The position numbers were made by a program, and so were the translations under genes. DNA of 64,000 nucleotides from Liquidambar formosana (lineage: Eukaryota; Streptophyta; Magnoliopsida; Saxifragales; Altingiaceae): positions 30,353,478 through 30,417,477 of the forward strand of contig CM077833.1 of NCBI GenBank assembly GCA_039720395.1, given 5' to 3'. Below are positions 26,437-38,374 of the stretch, piece after piece. How positions within the stretch are numbered: position 1 is the stretch's first letter; every line of letters begins with the position of its first letter. The notes under the pieces were generated by a model, which saw nothing but the letters and a program-made list of their open reading frames with translations, was not told the DNA's origin and did no database searches.

Positions 26437-28315
26437 TATTACCAAACGCGTTAAGCAGTGGAAAACCCAGTTTACAATTAATGGATTTTTAACTTCAAAA
26501 ACGAGATTTGTCGTATCCTCTCATCCAGTTCCAAACGGGTTCAGTCAGGTTCTGGTTTCCATCTCCTGTTTCGTTTCCGTCGATCGGCTGTGTTACCATC
26601 TAAGATGCTCGAATCGCATCTAACAGTCCAGGTTGACAGGCGATCGATCAAGAGACGTTTCGATCAAGATCAGGTTTGGTTTTTCGTATTTTATCCGGTT
26701 GTTTTAATTCAATGCACTTGTTTGGTCGTCGAGAAAAGGTGGGAAAATAAAATAAATTTTATTATTATTATTTTTACTCGTCACTTGAAATGGAGCTAGT
26801 TGGAAGCGATATTTTCATTTTTTTTTGGAAACAAAAACAACATAAAACATGAAGATTGAATTTTATTCTATTTTCCTCGCTTTTCTCAGTCACCAAACAG
26901 AGGGTTGGTTAATCTTTTTTGTTTTTCCCCAGCATTTTTGTTTAAATTGGTTCCACCTATGATCTGCAAGTTACACTAGGGTTCATTTACTTCTGTATTT
27001 TTACTATCGAATGGAAAAGGTAATTTTTGAAACGTCGTGGCCGCTTTGTTGCGTTGGGAAATCATAATGCAATGATGAATTTTGTTTTTCGAAATAAAAT
27101 CTTAATTACATTGTTTCTCACTCAATAGTCAATACATAAATATTACTCCAGTTTCAATGGTTGTGGAGGTCAAAAGAGCATATACTAGGACTCTCTTATG
27201 CATTTGTAGCTGGTTAAAAGGGTATTTGTAGCTAAAATTGTTAATTGAGGTCGACAAGATTCAAATTTTCTATGCTAACTGAATTTGCAAGATTGTCTTT
27301 TATGATGCAACGAGGCACTCTGTTTTGTAGTTCTTTCGCGCGAGTAAGAGATGGTGATCGTGCATGATATGTTGGAATTATGGAAAGAAGGATGTTTTTT
27401 CCTGAGGAACTATAAGTTTTCTCTATAACCCATAGAAACCCACTCGGGTTTGTTGTTGTTGCTGTTGTTACTGTTGTTATTTTTGTTAGATCAAAGGTCT
27501 CAGGTAGCTACCAGTAATTTTTAGTTTAGGGAAGTGGTCTGCATCCCAATAGGAGGATAAGCCCTTTGCACAAGCTTATCAGATTTCCACAACCCCATAT
27601 TGGCTGTTACCACCTGTATAAATTGTGTGATGGAATTTTAACTTTGTTACTAAGCGTTCACTGTAGGGGTAGATTGGATGACTTCATTAACACATAACAC
27701 ATTCTCATCTACAGATTAATTCATCGTTGAACTGGGTAATGATGGCAATAGGGGTAGATTAAGTAGAGTGTCTGCCTACCTGGGTTCCTACTTCCTACTA
27801 GCTTGGTTCTGAGGCCTGAGCTGATCTTACATTGATGAGGGGGATTAATGGTTCCAAGATGGTCACCTATCAAGGGATTGGAGCGGTATTCCAGCAATGG
27901 TTTTTAGGGTGTTGACCTGTTTGTTGCCATGCTAAAATTAATTTCCATAGGTTGCCATGAACCAGTATGAAATGAATATGATACAATCTGGCTCTTGTTA
28001 TGCTTCTTTTGGTCAAAATGTTTACATTGTTTTGTGTAATTGTGTTCATTTATTAACTGCATGAAGAGTAGTTCCTTTTACTAGGTATTTTATTATTATT
28101 ATTTATTTATTTATTTATTTATAATAGAGTTCCTTTTACTAGGTATTATTGCATTAACCTTGCAAAGCTTTATTTGTTCTTTCCTTACTTTGCCCCACTC
28201 CACCCCTGTTTTAATATGATAATAATGTTAGTGGATATTCAATGTCTATCAGAGGGAGGGTGGTAGTGTGAAAATAAACTGGTCTGTGTTCTATTTTTAA
28301 ATTGGGACAGTTACA
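26437..28315 (+). repeat. 1.87-kb segmental duplicate, copy 1: 5' region of the Myb/SANT gene
   Basis: From GTTAAGCAGTGGAAAACCCA to about 28,315 this segment is repeated in direct orientation at about 51,870-53,735, with scattered substitutions and small indels (for example in the TTA and GTT microsatellites). It probably contains the leader exon and first intron of the gene at 28,854: a donor-like CAAGATCAGGTTTGG lies near 26,665-26,679. The match ends about 540 bases before the first coding exon. Confidence 0.85.
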
Positions 28316-28853
28316 AAGTTACGCTACCCCAAACTGTACCCAACCCATAGTCATCCCTTTGCTAGGTTCTGGTAGAATCATCTGGCCATTTTTCTGCCAA
28401 TGCAAGCCTATCTATTGATGGAACAATATTTTAAGCATGCACACGCTTGTCCATTCTCTGTTGTAAATTGTTGCTAGACGCGTGGCCCAGTCCCCACCTC
28501 GTAGTAATGTTTGATTTGGCCCAGCATGACAGCCAGCTTCCGGGTTTGTCCCTTTGGGCTTAGAGCCCAAAAAACACCTCTTTGAGAAAGAGCATCCAAT
28601 GCTGTCTTATAAGCCCATTCTAGCCGTCATCCGCATCCGATGTGGGATGCTAACAGTGATGAAGGTGTTTAATTCAGTGAAATGGTTTCTATTGTCAGAG
28701 TTGGGGTTTGTGGTCTCATTCATTTAACATTCTTCACCTGTCATTCTAAAAGTCCTGCCCACACTGCAGATTGCATTCTTAAGGGCTACACTTTCCTGTT
28801 TGGCCCTCTTGGGTCAGGATAACTTTTAACTTGATGGCATTCTGAAATTTTAG

Positions 28854-31068
28854 ATGGATAATCAAGTTGTTGAGGACCAGTCAGATCATGCTCAGTCGAG
28901 AGCAAAATGGACATCTTCTTCTACTAAGATATTTGCAGATTTGCTGGTTGAGCAAATTCTGCAAGGGAATAGGCCTAGCAACGTTTTCAACAAGAAAGCA
29001 TGGAAGTACATACAAGATGAATTTAATAAAAAGACAGGTCTGAAATTCGATAGGCAACAATTGAAGAACCACCTTGACGTTCTGAGGAAGAGATACAATT
29101 ATGTGAAGGCACTTCTTGAACAAACTGGGTTTAGTTTGGATGTTACTCGGTGTATGGTTATAGCTGAGGATGATGTGTGGCAAAAATACATTGAGGTAAA
29201 TTTCCTCCCTTTATGGATAGTTTCCTTCTTACTTTATTTTTCTTTTTTATTGTCTGCTTATAAGCATAGTACACAGGCACATCCTGAGGCTGAGACCATT
29301 AGGAAGAAGGGCTGTCCTATTTATGAACAGCTATGCATGATGTTCTCTGATTCTGGAACTGATGAAAAATATGTTCTATCCAATTTAGGGACAGCTGTGC
29401 ACCAGGTACTTGTATTGGATGATATGGGTATTAGCTTTAATACCCCATTTTTCTTACCCTAACTGCCTAGAAAGTTTCCATGATACTGTAGATGGGTCAA
29501 GAGCAATCTAGGGCAAAATGGACTACATCTCTTGAGCAGATATTTGCAGACTTGATGCTTGAGCAGGTTCTGCAAGGGAATAGGTCAAACAATGCTTTTA
29601 ACAAACAAGCATGGAAGTATATACGCGATGAATTCAATAGACAAACAGGGTTAAAATTTGATAACCAGCAACTTAAGAACCGCTACGGTGTTTTAAGGAG
29701 AGTGTACATTAGTGTGAAGTCATTACTTGATCAGAATGGCTTTAGCTGGGACCGTTCCCCGCGCATGGTAATTGCTAAGGATGAAGTGTGGGCAAAACAT
29801 ACAGAGGTTAGATTCTTCTCTATATAAATCATTCTTGCATTGTTATTACCATTCAATGTTTCTTATAGATTGCAGTAACAGGGGCTCCCTGAAATTGAGG
29901 TGATAAGAGTCAAAGGGTGTCCACTTTATGAACAGTTGCACACAATATTTTCAGATTCGGGCAGCGATGGAAAGTATGCCTTCCATGACCAACAAGCAGA
30001 TACGTTTGAGGTGCTTGTTCTGCTGACTTCTAATATAATGGTTTATGGATTTGCGCTCCAGATTTATATAACTCACCCAAAACTTGTTTCCTCGAATATT
30101 AGATGGATAGCCCGCTTATAAATGATCAAGCCAAGCAAGATCAGTCAAGGGCTAAGTGGACGCCATCCCTGGACAAGATATTCGTAGACTTGTTAGTTGA
30201 GCAGACCAGACAAAATTGTGTTTCTAACAAGAAAGCATGGAAGCATATACGGGAACAGTTTAATAAACAAACAGGTTTAAATTTTGATGAGCAGCAATTG
30301 AGGAACCACCATAGTGTTCTTAGGAAGTGGTCTAATGATATAAAGTCACTTCTTGACCAAAGCGGCTTCAGCTGGAATGAATCCCAACATATGGTAATGG
30401 CTGATGAGGAAGTGTGGGAAAATTACATCAAGGTACATCTCTCCACATTTCTAAGGTATATCTTTCAGCACTATCACAATTTTAGATTAATCTTGAAAAT
30501 ATATATACAGGTACATCCAGAGGCTGAAACAATAAGAACCAGAGACTGCCCAATTTTCAAACAGCTGTGCACAATATTTTCAGAGCCTGGAATTGAAGGG
30601 AGATACGTTCAATCAAGTCATGACTATGAGTTGGATCAAGAAATAGTCACCATGGACACTCCGGAAGCTACTAGCATTTCTGCTGAACCTGTGGCAGATG
30701 AGGCATCCTCACACCCAGCAGAGAAGGTGAATACACCATATGGACAAAATAAGCGCCGTATAGTGACACCACTTAGTTTGGGCCGTCACAGGAGAATTCG
30801 TACTGAAACCAGTGACACTATTGGGATTGCAATATTAGATATGGCTTCTGCAACAAAAAAGAGGGCACCTGTGTTAGCACAGTGTGGCGACCAGTTTTCA
30901 ATATCCAGTTGCATTAAAGTGTTGAATGAGATGCAAGGAGTTGAGCAAGATCTCTATCTGGCTGCTTTGGACGTGTTCCAGGACCCTGACCGGAGGGAAA
31001 CGTTTATATCTATTAGAAGTGATGTCAGATTGCTGTGGCTGAAGGGAAAGTGTAATTTTCTGTTGTAG
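28854..31068 (+). CDS. protein with three tandem Myb/SANT-like (Myb_DNA-bind_3) units
   Basis: Inferred coding exons are 28854-29195, 29277-29405, 29492-29806, 29882-30010, 30103-30432 and 30511-31068. All are phase 0, with short introns of 75-92 bases, giving about 600 residues. Each of three units pairs a Myb/SANT-like domain (AKWTSSSTKIFADLLVEQ..., with KKAWKYIQDEFNKKTGLKFD and QLKNHLDVLRKRY) with a second exon holding a PEAETIR...CP(I/L)YEQL...FSDSG motif. The last unit continues into a basic linker (GQNKRRIVTPLSLGRHRRIR) and the C-terminal helix SSCIKVLNEMQGVEQDLYLA, common in this plant family. Such proteins are putative nuclear DNA-binding factors related to PIF/Harbinger accessory Myb proteins and to L10-interacting Myb-domain proteins. 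The last intron is in frame, so retaining it would keep the reading frame open. No break is seen. Confidence 0.85.
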
Positions 31069-31932
31069 TTTCCATATGTAAGGATCCACTGGACCATTTT
31101 ATTCTTTCAAATTATCTTGGTTCTTTCTGTGGTGATGTATATAATCTTATTCTTTCAAATTATTTTGTTTTGCTTCCTAAGCAAGTTTTAATAATTATGA
31201 ACAAAAAGCAATGTTGTGAAATTGGAACTGCACGGAAGGATTTAGAAATGCCAAGAGAACCACCCTTGTGTTTGTGCACTTAGCTAGGGAAGCACGCATT
31301 TGGAACCATTAACTACATGGATATGTGTTTTGCCTTGGATGTACCTACAGATGTAAAATCAATTTGATTGGAAGAACCCAAATGTACCAATCTCTACAAA
31401 TTCATTTATTAGCCTTTTACGCTTCTACAGCCTCCATTTGGTAGCCAGGAAAATGATGGGAAAATATAAAAACATCACAGATCTGTGATGTTGTGATGGT
31501 TATGGCAAAAGCATCACAGATCTGTGAGTAGGATTTCCATTCGCCATTAATTGGTGTAGTTGTGCACTGAAATTTGGTTAAATAATGCTTTGCAATTGCT
31601 GCATAACTTTTCCCTTGGATCATCTAGGCAGGTATTGATGTGTCTTTTAATATGATTGTATCTCTACAATAAGCATTTCCTGGAAATTTAATATGGGGAT
31701 TATACTATAAATGCTTTTGCATTAAGTATGCCTTTCTTGGGCTTTGGTGGTCTGCTACTGCTACTACATGTCTTTTGCTCGTACAAAGAGGTGCTCAAGG
31801 AAACAAATCAAGATGGTAGTTTTCTCATTTCTGAAGTGTAATGTGGTTCAATATAAGGTGGCAACTTGAACATAGGGCGGAGCAGTTTTTCAACCAATTA
31901 GTAGGCCCATTTAGCCATTTGGGTAATTTCAG
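31069..31932. other. 3' flank of the Myb/SANT gene
   Basis: This is probably 3' UTR followed by intergenic DNA, and no coding region is recognised. A short repeated string, CATCACAGATCTGTGA, occurs twice near 31,473-31,527 and is itself nearly palindromic around AGATCT. Confidence 0.4.
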
Positions 31933-31944
31933 TGCAGCATAGTT

Positions 31945-32077
31945 TTTTTTTTTTGGGGGGGGGGGGTAGAAACAGAAGAACTTCATTCCATAAAGAAGAC
32001 GGAGTTAGAAGGTGTTGTAGCACCAAGACACAAGAAGAAAACCACGACTAGCCATAACAACTAGCAAAAGGGCTTCC
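31945..32077 (-). mobile_element. short 3' end of a LINE with 12-bp target-site duplication
   Basis: On the minus strand the segment ends TTCTGTTTCTA, then a C-run and an A-run, as expected of a retroposed 3' end. It is bounded by the direct repeat TGCAGCATAGTT at 31,933-31,944 and 32,078-32,089. The insertion is only 133 bp, so it is strongly 5'-truncated. The perfect target duplication implies a fairly recent event. The exact family cannot be named. Confidence 0.8.
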
Positions 32078-32189
32078 TGCAGCATAGTTATTTCTAGAAA
32101 TAATTGTCTTTCAGCATGCAAAACAAAAATTGTTTTCTCTTGGGATATGATATGTTCATTACAATTCTTCTTTTGGATTTATGATTATT

Positions 32190-32397
32190 AGTACTCACAA
32201 AGTTTTTTAGGTACCATACCTAATTACCATTTAAAATAACTCACTTATCATTTGAAGTGATCACTTACCATTTTAATTGACTCACTTACTACTCACCATT
32301 TAGTAACCATTTAGGCACTTACCATTTGAAATGACCTACTTATAATTTAAAGTGACCTTATAGGTATGGTGCCCAATTTTTTGCTAGAGTACCATAG
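32190..32397. mobile_element. small MITE with imperfect terminal inverted repeats
   Basis: The left end (GTACTCAC, then GGTACCATACCTAA) mirrors the right end (TATAGGTATGGTGCCC, then GAGTACC). The interior consists of repeated ACCATTT/TCACTTA modules in alternating form. No coding capacity is present and the target duplication is unclear, so the superfamily is left open. Confidence 0.6.
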
Positions 32398-32421
32398 AAT
32401 AGGCCTACTCCATTAGTCTTA

Positions 32422-34572
32422 GAGCATCTCCAAGGGAATAAGCAAAATTTGAGGTAGCAAATCCAAGTTTGCTACCTTAGGTGGCAATTTGCTACCTTCT
32501 CTAAAGGTGGGAGCTCCAAGGGAGTTAGCAAACCTTAATATTTTATTATTATTTCATATATTTTAATGTTTTAATACTTTAAACATATTTGAACATTATT
32601 TTATATATTTTAAGACCGTTGGAACAAAAAACAAGCATGATTATTGTTAAAATAATATATTTTAATAAAAAATTTATTTCATATTTTTAAATAACGTGAT
32701 TATTGTAAAAAATACCATGATTAAATATATGTAATTTTTATTAATGTTAGTTGAACTCAAATTTTTTGTTGTAACGCGGATTTTCCCCCAACATTATTCA
32801 ATTGACTTATTATTTCTGTCGGATTCAACCTCAAAATCTTTGTATATGTGGAAATAATTCTACACTCTTAGCTAAAGACTTCTATCACTTTACTCGTTTC
32901 CCACCATGGGGTCTATAAAGACATGGAGCCATGCCATCATAAGCATGCGATCCTCTTGTACGGTGAAGCTTTGTGACAAGTATTAGAGCTAGTGTCTTGT
33001 TAATTGGCATCCTGAGGGGATTGAGCATCAAATTGTGATGATTAATCGGTATATTGAGAGAATGCAGGTGGGTGATTTTCATGTTGGGTAGGATATTGAA
33101 ATGAGTGAGTAGGGAATTGGGATGAGAATTGAAAATTGGAAGATTGCATATTAAATTGGGGAACATAAAAATCATTTCCATTGGGGTTTTGAGAATTTAT
33201 GTTGAGAGTTGAAAAAAAAAATGTAGAACAATCTTGAAAAAGTTAAAAATAATTGAGAAAATTGTAGGGAAAAAAAAATGTAGAACAATCTTTAAAAAGT
33301 TTGCAAGAATTAGGAAAATTATAGTGAAAAAAAAATGTAAAACAATCTTAAACAAGTTTACAAGAAATGAGAAAATTGAAAGAATAAATTTGTAGAAGAA
33401 GTGAGTTAGGAATGATTTATTGAAGAAATTAGTGTGATATTTATAAGAAAAATGAATACAATAAATATGAAAAAAATAAAAATAAATTTCAAACGACCGT
33501 TCTTCATTCTGATGAACACAGAACGGTCAAAAAAAATTAATGATACCAATGAAGGGAATCAGAACGGTGAAAAAAATTAAAGACTTTCATCCCAATTGGA
33601 CGGCCCGATTTGTTCAGCATTCTCCTAGAAAATCCCAACCATACGTTGGCCAAACACATCTCATCTCTTTTTACTATCTCTTTTCTCTGCAAAACCCATC
33701 TGCTCCTCCTCTTTCCCGTCCCATCTCCTCTCTGCAAATGTATCCCTTTCCAAACAAGCTCGTCGTCTCTCCATCTGACAGTAGAGAAATTAATGTTGGC
33801 TTAAGTAGAAGAACACACCACAGATTCATTCTCAACACTCCGCTGTACGTAGGTGTAAAGAGATTTGATGTTGCAGCCTTTCATACCAGGTTCTCTCCTC
33901 CTCCTCACCTTTCATACCAGGTGTAAAGATACGATTTTTCTTCTTTTTTTTCTTAATCGTTGAAAAGTTAAGGTATATTTAACAGCAACTTTAGAATCTT
34001 ATGATTCTGTTGGTTTTTTATTCGAAAAAATGGAAAACCCCATCTCAACATCCCGATTCATTAATGATTTAGGACGCAAATTTTTTTTTTTCTCCTACCT
34101 TTTCTCAGCGACCAAACAGGGCTTTAGGGCTTGATTGAAGTGTTTTTTTTTTTTTTGTCACATTCACTCTCGATTTTATAGTTTACAGTGGTGCGATGGT
34201 GACGCCTCCAGCCTTCTCCGGCGACGGCGATGGCGAGAGTCCTCCGGCGTTGGCAGTTTGGGTTACCGGCATTTCTTGTTGATGATTGTTATAGCTGTTG
34301 CAATCTGCTGTGGGATTTCCAGGTAATCACCTCCTCAATTTTTTATTCAAGTATATGATTTGCTACCTTCTCTCTCCTCTTCCAGGTTTGAAGAGAGAGA
34401 AAGTGGTAGCAAAAAAATTTTGTACTTTTTGCAACCTCTTGCTTACTTTGTTGGAGCTGATTTTTGGAAGGAGGATTTGCTACCTCCGTTGGAGATGCTC
34501 TTACTCCGTTGGAGCTGATTTTTGGAAGGAGAGGTAGCAAATCTGGATTTGCTACCTTCGTTGGAGATGCTC
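32422..34572. mobile_element. PIF/Harbinger-type non-autonomous element
   Basis: The element begins GAGCATCTCCAA and ends TTGGAGATGCTC, flanked on both sides by TTA (32,419-32,421 and 34,573-34,575). Short GAGCATCTCC-type termini with a 3-bp TTA/TAA duplication are diagnostic of PIF/Harbinger in plants. Subterminal TTTGCTACCT motifs occur at both ends. The right terminus is doubled: another GATTTGCTACC...GTTGGAGATGCTCTTA lies at 34,476-34,505. No transposase is present. The 2.15-kb interior contains gene-like, GC-richer DNA (33.6-34.33 kb), so it may be a captured-gene carrier. Confidence 0.85.
33600..34325 (+). other. possible captured gene fragments inside the Harbinger element
   Basis: Two stretches look unlike the rest of the element. 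33,650-33,926 is CT-rich leader-like sequence followed by an open frame (MYPFPNKLVVSPSDS...). 34,190-34,322 is GC-rich, with GGCGACGGCGATGGCGAG, an open frame ending in a hydrophobic segment, and a splice-like AG/GTAATC at its end. I do not recognise the source gene. Capture is inferred from composition and splice-like borders only. Confidence 0.35.
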
Positions 34573-34575
34573 TTA

Positions 34576-35276
34576 GAAGTTCATACAACTTAGGATTCTA
34601 TCATCATGTCTTTTGCATTGCCAAGTACATGTGTTCACCTTGGTAGACATTGTGTGTAGTATGTACTTTAAGGCTTTATTTGGTTTTCAGATTTTATCAA
34701 GGAATCAAAAATAAAATATAAGAAAATGTACTTTTCCTTATTTGGAAGCACTAGAAAATTATAGGAAGAAAAAAAAAAAAATTTGACTTGATATAATTTT
34801 TTTTTTTCATTTCCTTTTTTCTTCATTAGTAGAATCCACAAACCAAGAAGAAAAAAAAATCCACAAAACAAATAGAGGGTAAAAGGAATATATTTTCTTA
34901 AATAGAATTTTTATCTACTAAATGAACAAAGAAATAAAAATTGTGCCATTTTTTTGGGGGTCCTAGAGAAGTCCCACCCAGTTAGGTCATAGGCCACACA
35001 ACAGGGGAAGCCCTCCCCCAAATCCTATATGCTAAACAAACCACCCCCCCCCCCCCCCCCGCGTATTCGTCATTTGCCCAAAAATCTATGAGAAATTCGA
35101 AAATAATTTAAATTTTTTTTTATTATGCTTAGGAGCAACATCTCTGACACATGCGTCCTTTATTGCTGGCTTGCTGATAAACTTCTCGAGATGTATTACG
35201 TCCACGTGTCAACTTCTGATTCTATACTTGAGTCCGCCCTCAACAGGGAAGCTTGGGGAAGAGTTTTTTTAACCAA
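34576..35276. other. gene-free DNA between Harbinger element and Helitron
   Basis: No gene is seen. A C-run lies at about 35,043-35,060. The last bases (TTTTTTTAACCAA) are the host flank of the Helitron 3' end. Confidence 0.5.
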
Positions 35277-35304
35277 CTAGTTACTAACCCGTGCAATGCA
35301 CGGG
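35277..35304 (-). repeat. Helitron 3' terminus: hairpin plus CTAG
   Basis: The palindrome at 35,288-35,304 has two perfect 8-base arms (CCCGTGCA/TGCACGGG) around one base. On the minus strand it is followed after seven bases by the terminal CTAG. In Helitrons this hairpin acts as the transposition terminator, and the CTRR end is cleaved by Rep. Confidence 0.93.
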
Positions 35305-35671
35305 AAATTATTTTTTACTTTTAATTGATTAATTTATGTTTGATCTAAGTTAAATGTTAGAGGGAAAACATGCTACGGATATGCACAAAATATAACAGAA
35401 GTACTTAATAGATAAGGTATTAAACATGAAGAACACTGTATTGATTAACAAAATAGTTGGAAAAAAGTTTTAGCAACCAAAAAAGACAACAAAAATCATA
35501 ATTAAACTTGTTGTCCAGCTTCTCATGGAGCAAAAAACATAGCTGAAACTTGATGTCCATCTTTACTCATTCCCTGCAACAATGAGGATTTAAAGTCATT
35601 AGATTATAATAACGGGCGAAAATAATACATATCAAAAATATATTTCTTTTTATTAGATGTATAAATGTTCC

Positions 35672-37405
35672 TTACGTTTTTACGCAGAACCTTTTTTTCG
35701 GAGATTCATCTGAGAAAAGAATGCCTTCTGCATCATGATTTTCAATTGTGTGCAATTCAATGATTGAAGATTCTTCTGTTGATGAACCTTGATTACTTGA
35801 TGAATTATTTTCCAATTTGGGAGAGCTTGGACTCTGTGATTCAACTAATGATGCTTGTGGCGTGCCAATTTCCTGAGGGTAATTAGATAATGTAAGTGTT
35901 GTCAAGACATTTAATGATTCATTGTTTAAGAACTTATAATTTTTGTAATAATTCAACTTTATTTCTTGCCTTGGTAATAAGTGAAAGAAGGTAACGGCTC
36001 TCAAGCACATAATCAAGCGCAAATACTTTTGTAACAGTGTAACTACGGCTCCCATGCTTCAAATTGTAATCATTAAGCCTTATTTGAAAGACATATGTGC
36101 TATCGATCAAAGTCTGTAATAGTGATGACAATAACTCTTGTCCATTTTCCTGATTTTTAAGTCATTCAGGTATTAGATCAAGTATTGTCAAAAATTATAT
36201 TGTCTTGAAAAATTTCGAAATAGTAATATTTACTTACCTTTTGAGAAATCTCATGTAACTCTTCCAAATGATGGTGTATGACTTTTTCTGCTAGCTTTTC
36301 AAATAAAACAAAAGTAGCATTGGAAGTCATATCTGCAACCTCCATCCGTAAGATAAACCTATAACAATAAAATATAGATGTATTAAATTTGGTTTTGTTT
36401 TGTTTTGGTTTTTTTTTTTTTCTTTTTGGTTTGCTTGTTTTTTGTGTTTTTAAGAATAGAAGTAAATATGTTACCAAAAAACAATAGAAGTAGCCGATCA
36501 AAAAATAAAATAAAATAAAAATAGAAGTAATTAAATATAATGTTCTTACCGTGGAATAGGGCATTCTACTTCAATGTCACATTTGTCACACCAAAAAGTT
36601 GACTCATGTTTCTTAACCTTCTTGCGACATTTGTTGCATGATTCGTAAAACCATCCAAAATCATTTATAATCTGAGTCACAGTTGCTTTGCAACAATAGG
36701 TTGTTTCCTGATTCATATTTTGTTGAAAGATAATTTAGGAAAATTTGTGGAGGTAACTATGGAAAGATGGAAAAACAAAACAACTTTTTAATTTCAAAGT
36801 GTCGATGCTATTACCTGGTCTACATCTACATCAGTAATCTGGATAATTTCTCTCAAGGTGTTCCTATTTCTAAACATCAATTCTTCATCAGGAATCTCAA
36901 CCTTCTGTTGATTTATCAATTTATGAACTTGACAATCTACTTGGGATATGCTGTATAACAATATAAACTATTAGATGATTAATATATGTAGTCATAAACA
37001 ATATTATTTATTTGTATTAGATTTTGATTTGGTAACTTTTGGGTTACCTTTCCATAAATTCTGCCTCCTCTGGTATTTCCAAATTAATGTAGACTTTTGT
37101 TGCATTTGTTGAAGACAGAGAGTATTCACCTATGATAAGATTGTGGTTCAAAAATAATAGTAATAGAAGTTTTTTTTATACATAAGAATGCTTGGAAAAA
37201 AAAAAATGCTTGGAAATTATTTTAAATAAATAAATAAATTTACCTTTAAACATCTTGACTGTTGTGGACGTGACTATCACAACTATAGGTTGTGAATTGT
37301 CTTCAAAAAAATCATCTTCTAGTTGAACGCTTGCTGCAGCCCAAAGAGTGATGCTCATCGATTTGTGTCTGTGAAAGTGGCAGGTGTATTAATCCTATAA
37401 TAAAC

Positions 37406-37494
<89 letters not shown>

Positions 37495-38234
37495 AGTTTG
37501 TAAATGTAAAATAAAATAAAAATGTACTGGTTGTCTTCTAGGACAATTGTTCTCTTGTTCACCAAGGACCCTTTTGCTTGAATCTCAGTGACTAGAGTGA
37601 TGCTTTTTAATCTTCCAATGACATCTAAGAAAAAGATAAATTTTGTATCATTAAATTTCCTTTAATGTATTACTACACATGATTTTAAAGTTATATTGTA
37701 ACAAAATGGATAATATAACTTTACAATATACCTGTAAGATAAGTATCGACTTGATAGCGAGACGAAATATCATGGAAATTAAGGAATTCAAACTTGAGGA
37801 CTGGAAATTTAAGATCTTCCCCATTTACTTCCTCAACAAAAGTTGAGATGACAAAGTTTATCATATATTCATGATGCACCACTTTGTAGCTATTCTTGTT
37901 AGGTACAACCTTGAAATGTGAAATAAAGTAGATACGTCCCTCTTTTAGAACTGATCTGTAATGTAAAACCTGATTCTTCCGAATAAAAGCATTTATATGA
38001 TCTCCCTGTTGGATAAAAAATTATGTGATATAGCAACAATAATTTTGCAATTTTAAAAAATAGTTACACTAAAAAAAATATACTCACATGTTCATCAAGA
38101 AGGATCATGTCCAAGCCAATTAACTCATTGTTTCAAACATTAATGGCATCCCACATTCTCGTTTTCCGGACTTTAATTTTCCAATCTTCTCTTCTTGGAC
38201 AAATTTGTTCAAGAAAATGATGTCCAAGTGTCAT
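35672..38234 (-). pseudogene. Helitron-encoded RPA1-like (OB-fold) protein, broken
   Basis: About ten short exon blocks on the minus strand resemble plant RPA70-like proteins found in many plant Helitrons. In order they are CPRREDWKIKVRKTRMWDAIN (first OB fold), FISHFKVVPNKNSYKVV, DVIGRLKSITLV with IVLEDNQHKSMSITLWAA (second OB fold), then the Cys-rich ribbon ESCNKCRKK with FWCDKCDIEVECPIPR (Rep_fac-A_C-like). The end is a Ser-rich acidic tail (SPSSPKLENNSSSNQGSS). Expected function is binding single-stranded DNA during rolling-circle transposition. A TGA at 38,133-38,135 interrupts the first OB fold after WDAINV. An 84-base (AT)n tract sits in one intron. Exact exon borders are approximate. 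Confidence 0.75.
37407..37491. repeat. (AT)n microsatellite of about 84 bases
   Basis: An uninterrupted AT dinucleotide run lies in an intron of the Helitron RPA-like gene. It is the longest dinucleotide tract in the window and a likely site of length variation or misassembly. Confidence 0.95.
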
Positions 38235-38374
38235 ACTTGATTGTTTGAACCTGTAAGGGAAAAAAACATAAAATAGTTATAGTATTATCTTGATCGGAGA
38301 ATGGCATGCAACTTTAAAAGCATTGTATATTTATGAGTTTTAAATCATATACCTCTTGGCAATTTTTTGAAAAT

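Noticed and set aside
28881..29183. Antisense frame of 100 codons over the first Myb/SANT unit
   Set aside because: It is a shadow of the conserved Myb/SANT exon; no independent support.
30103..31068. Third Myb/SANT unit as a single uninterrupted exon
   Set aside because: The 78-base stretch 30,433-30,510 has GT/AG borders at the same position as introns in the other two units; it merely happens to stay in frame.
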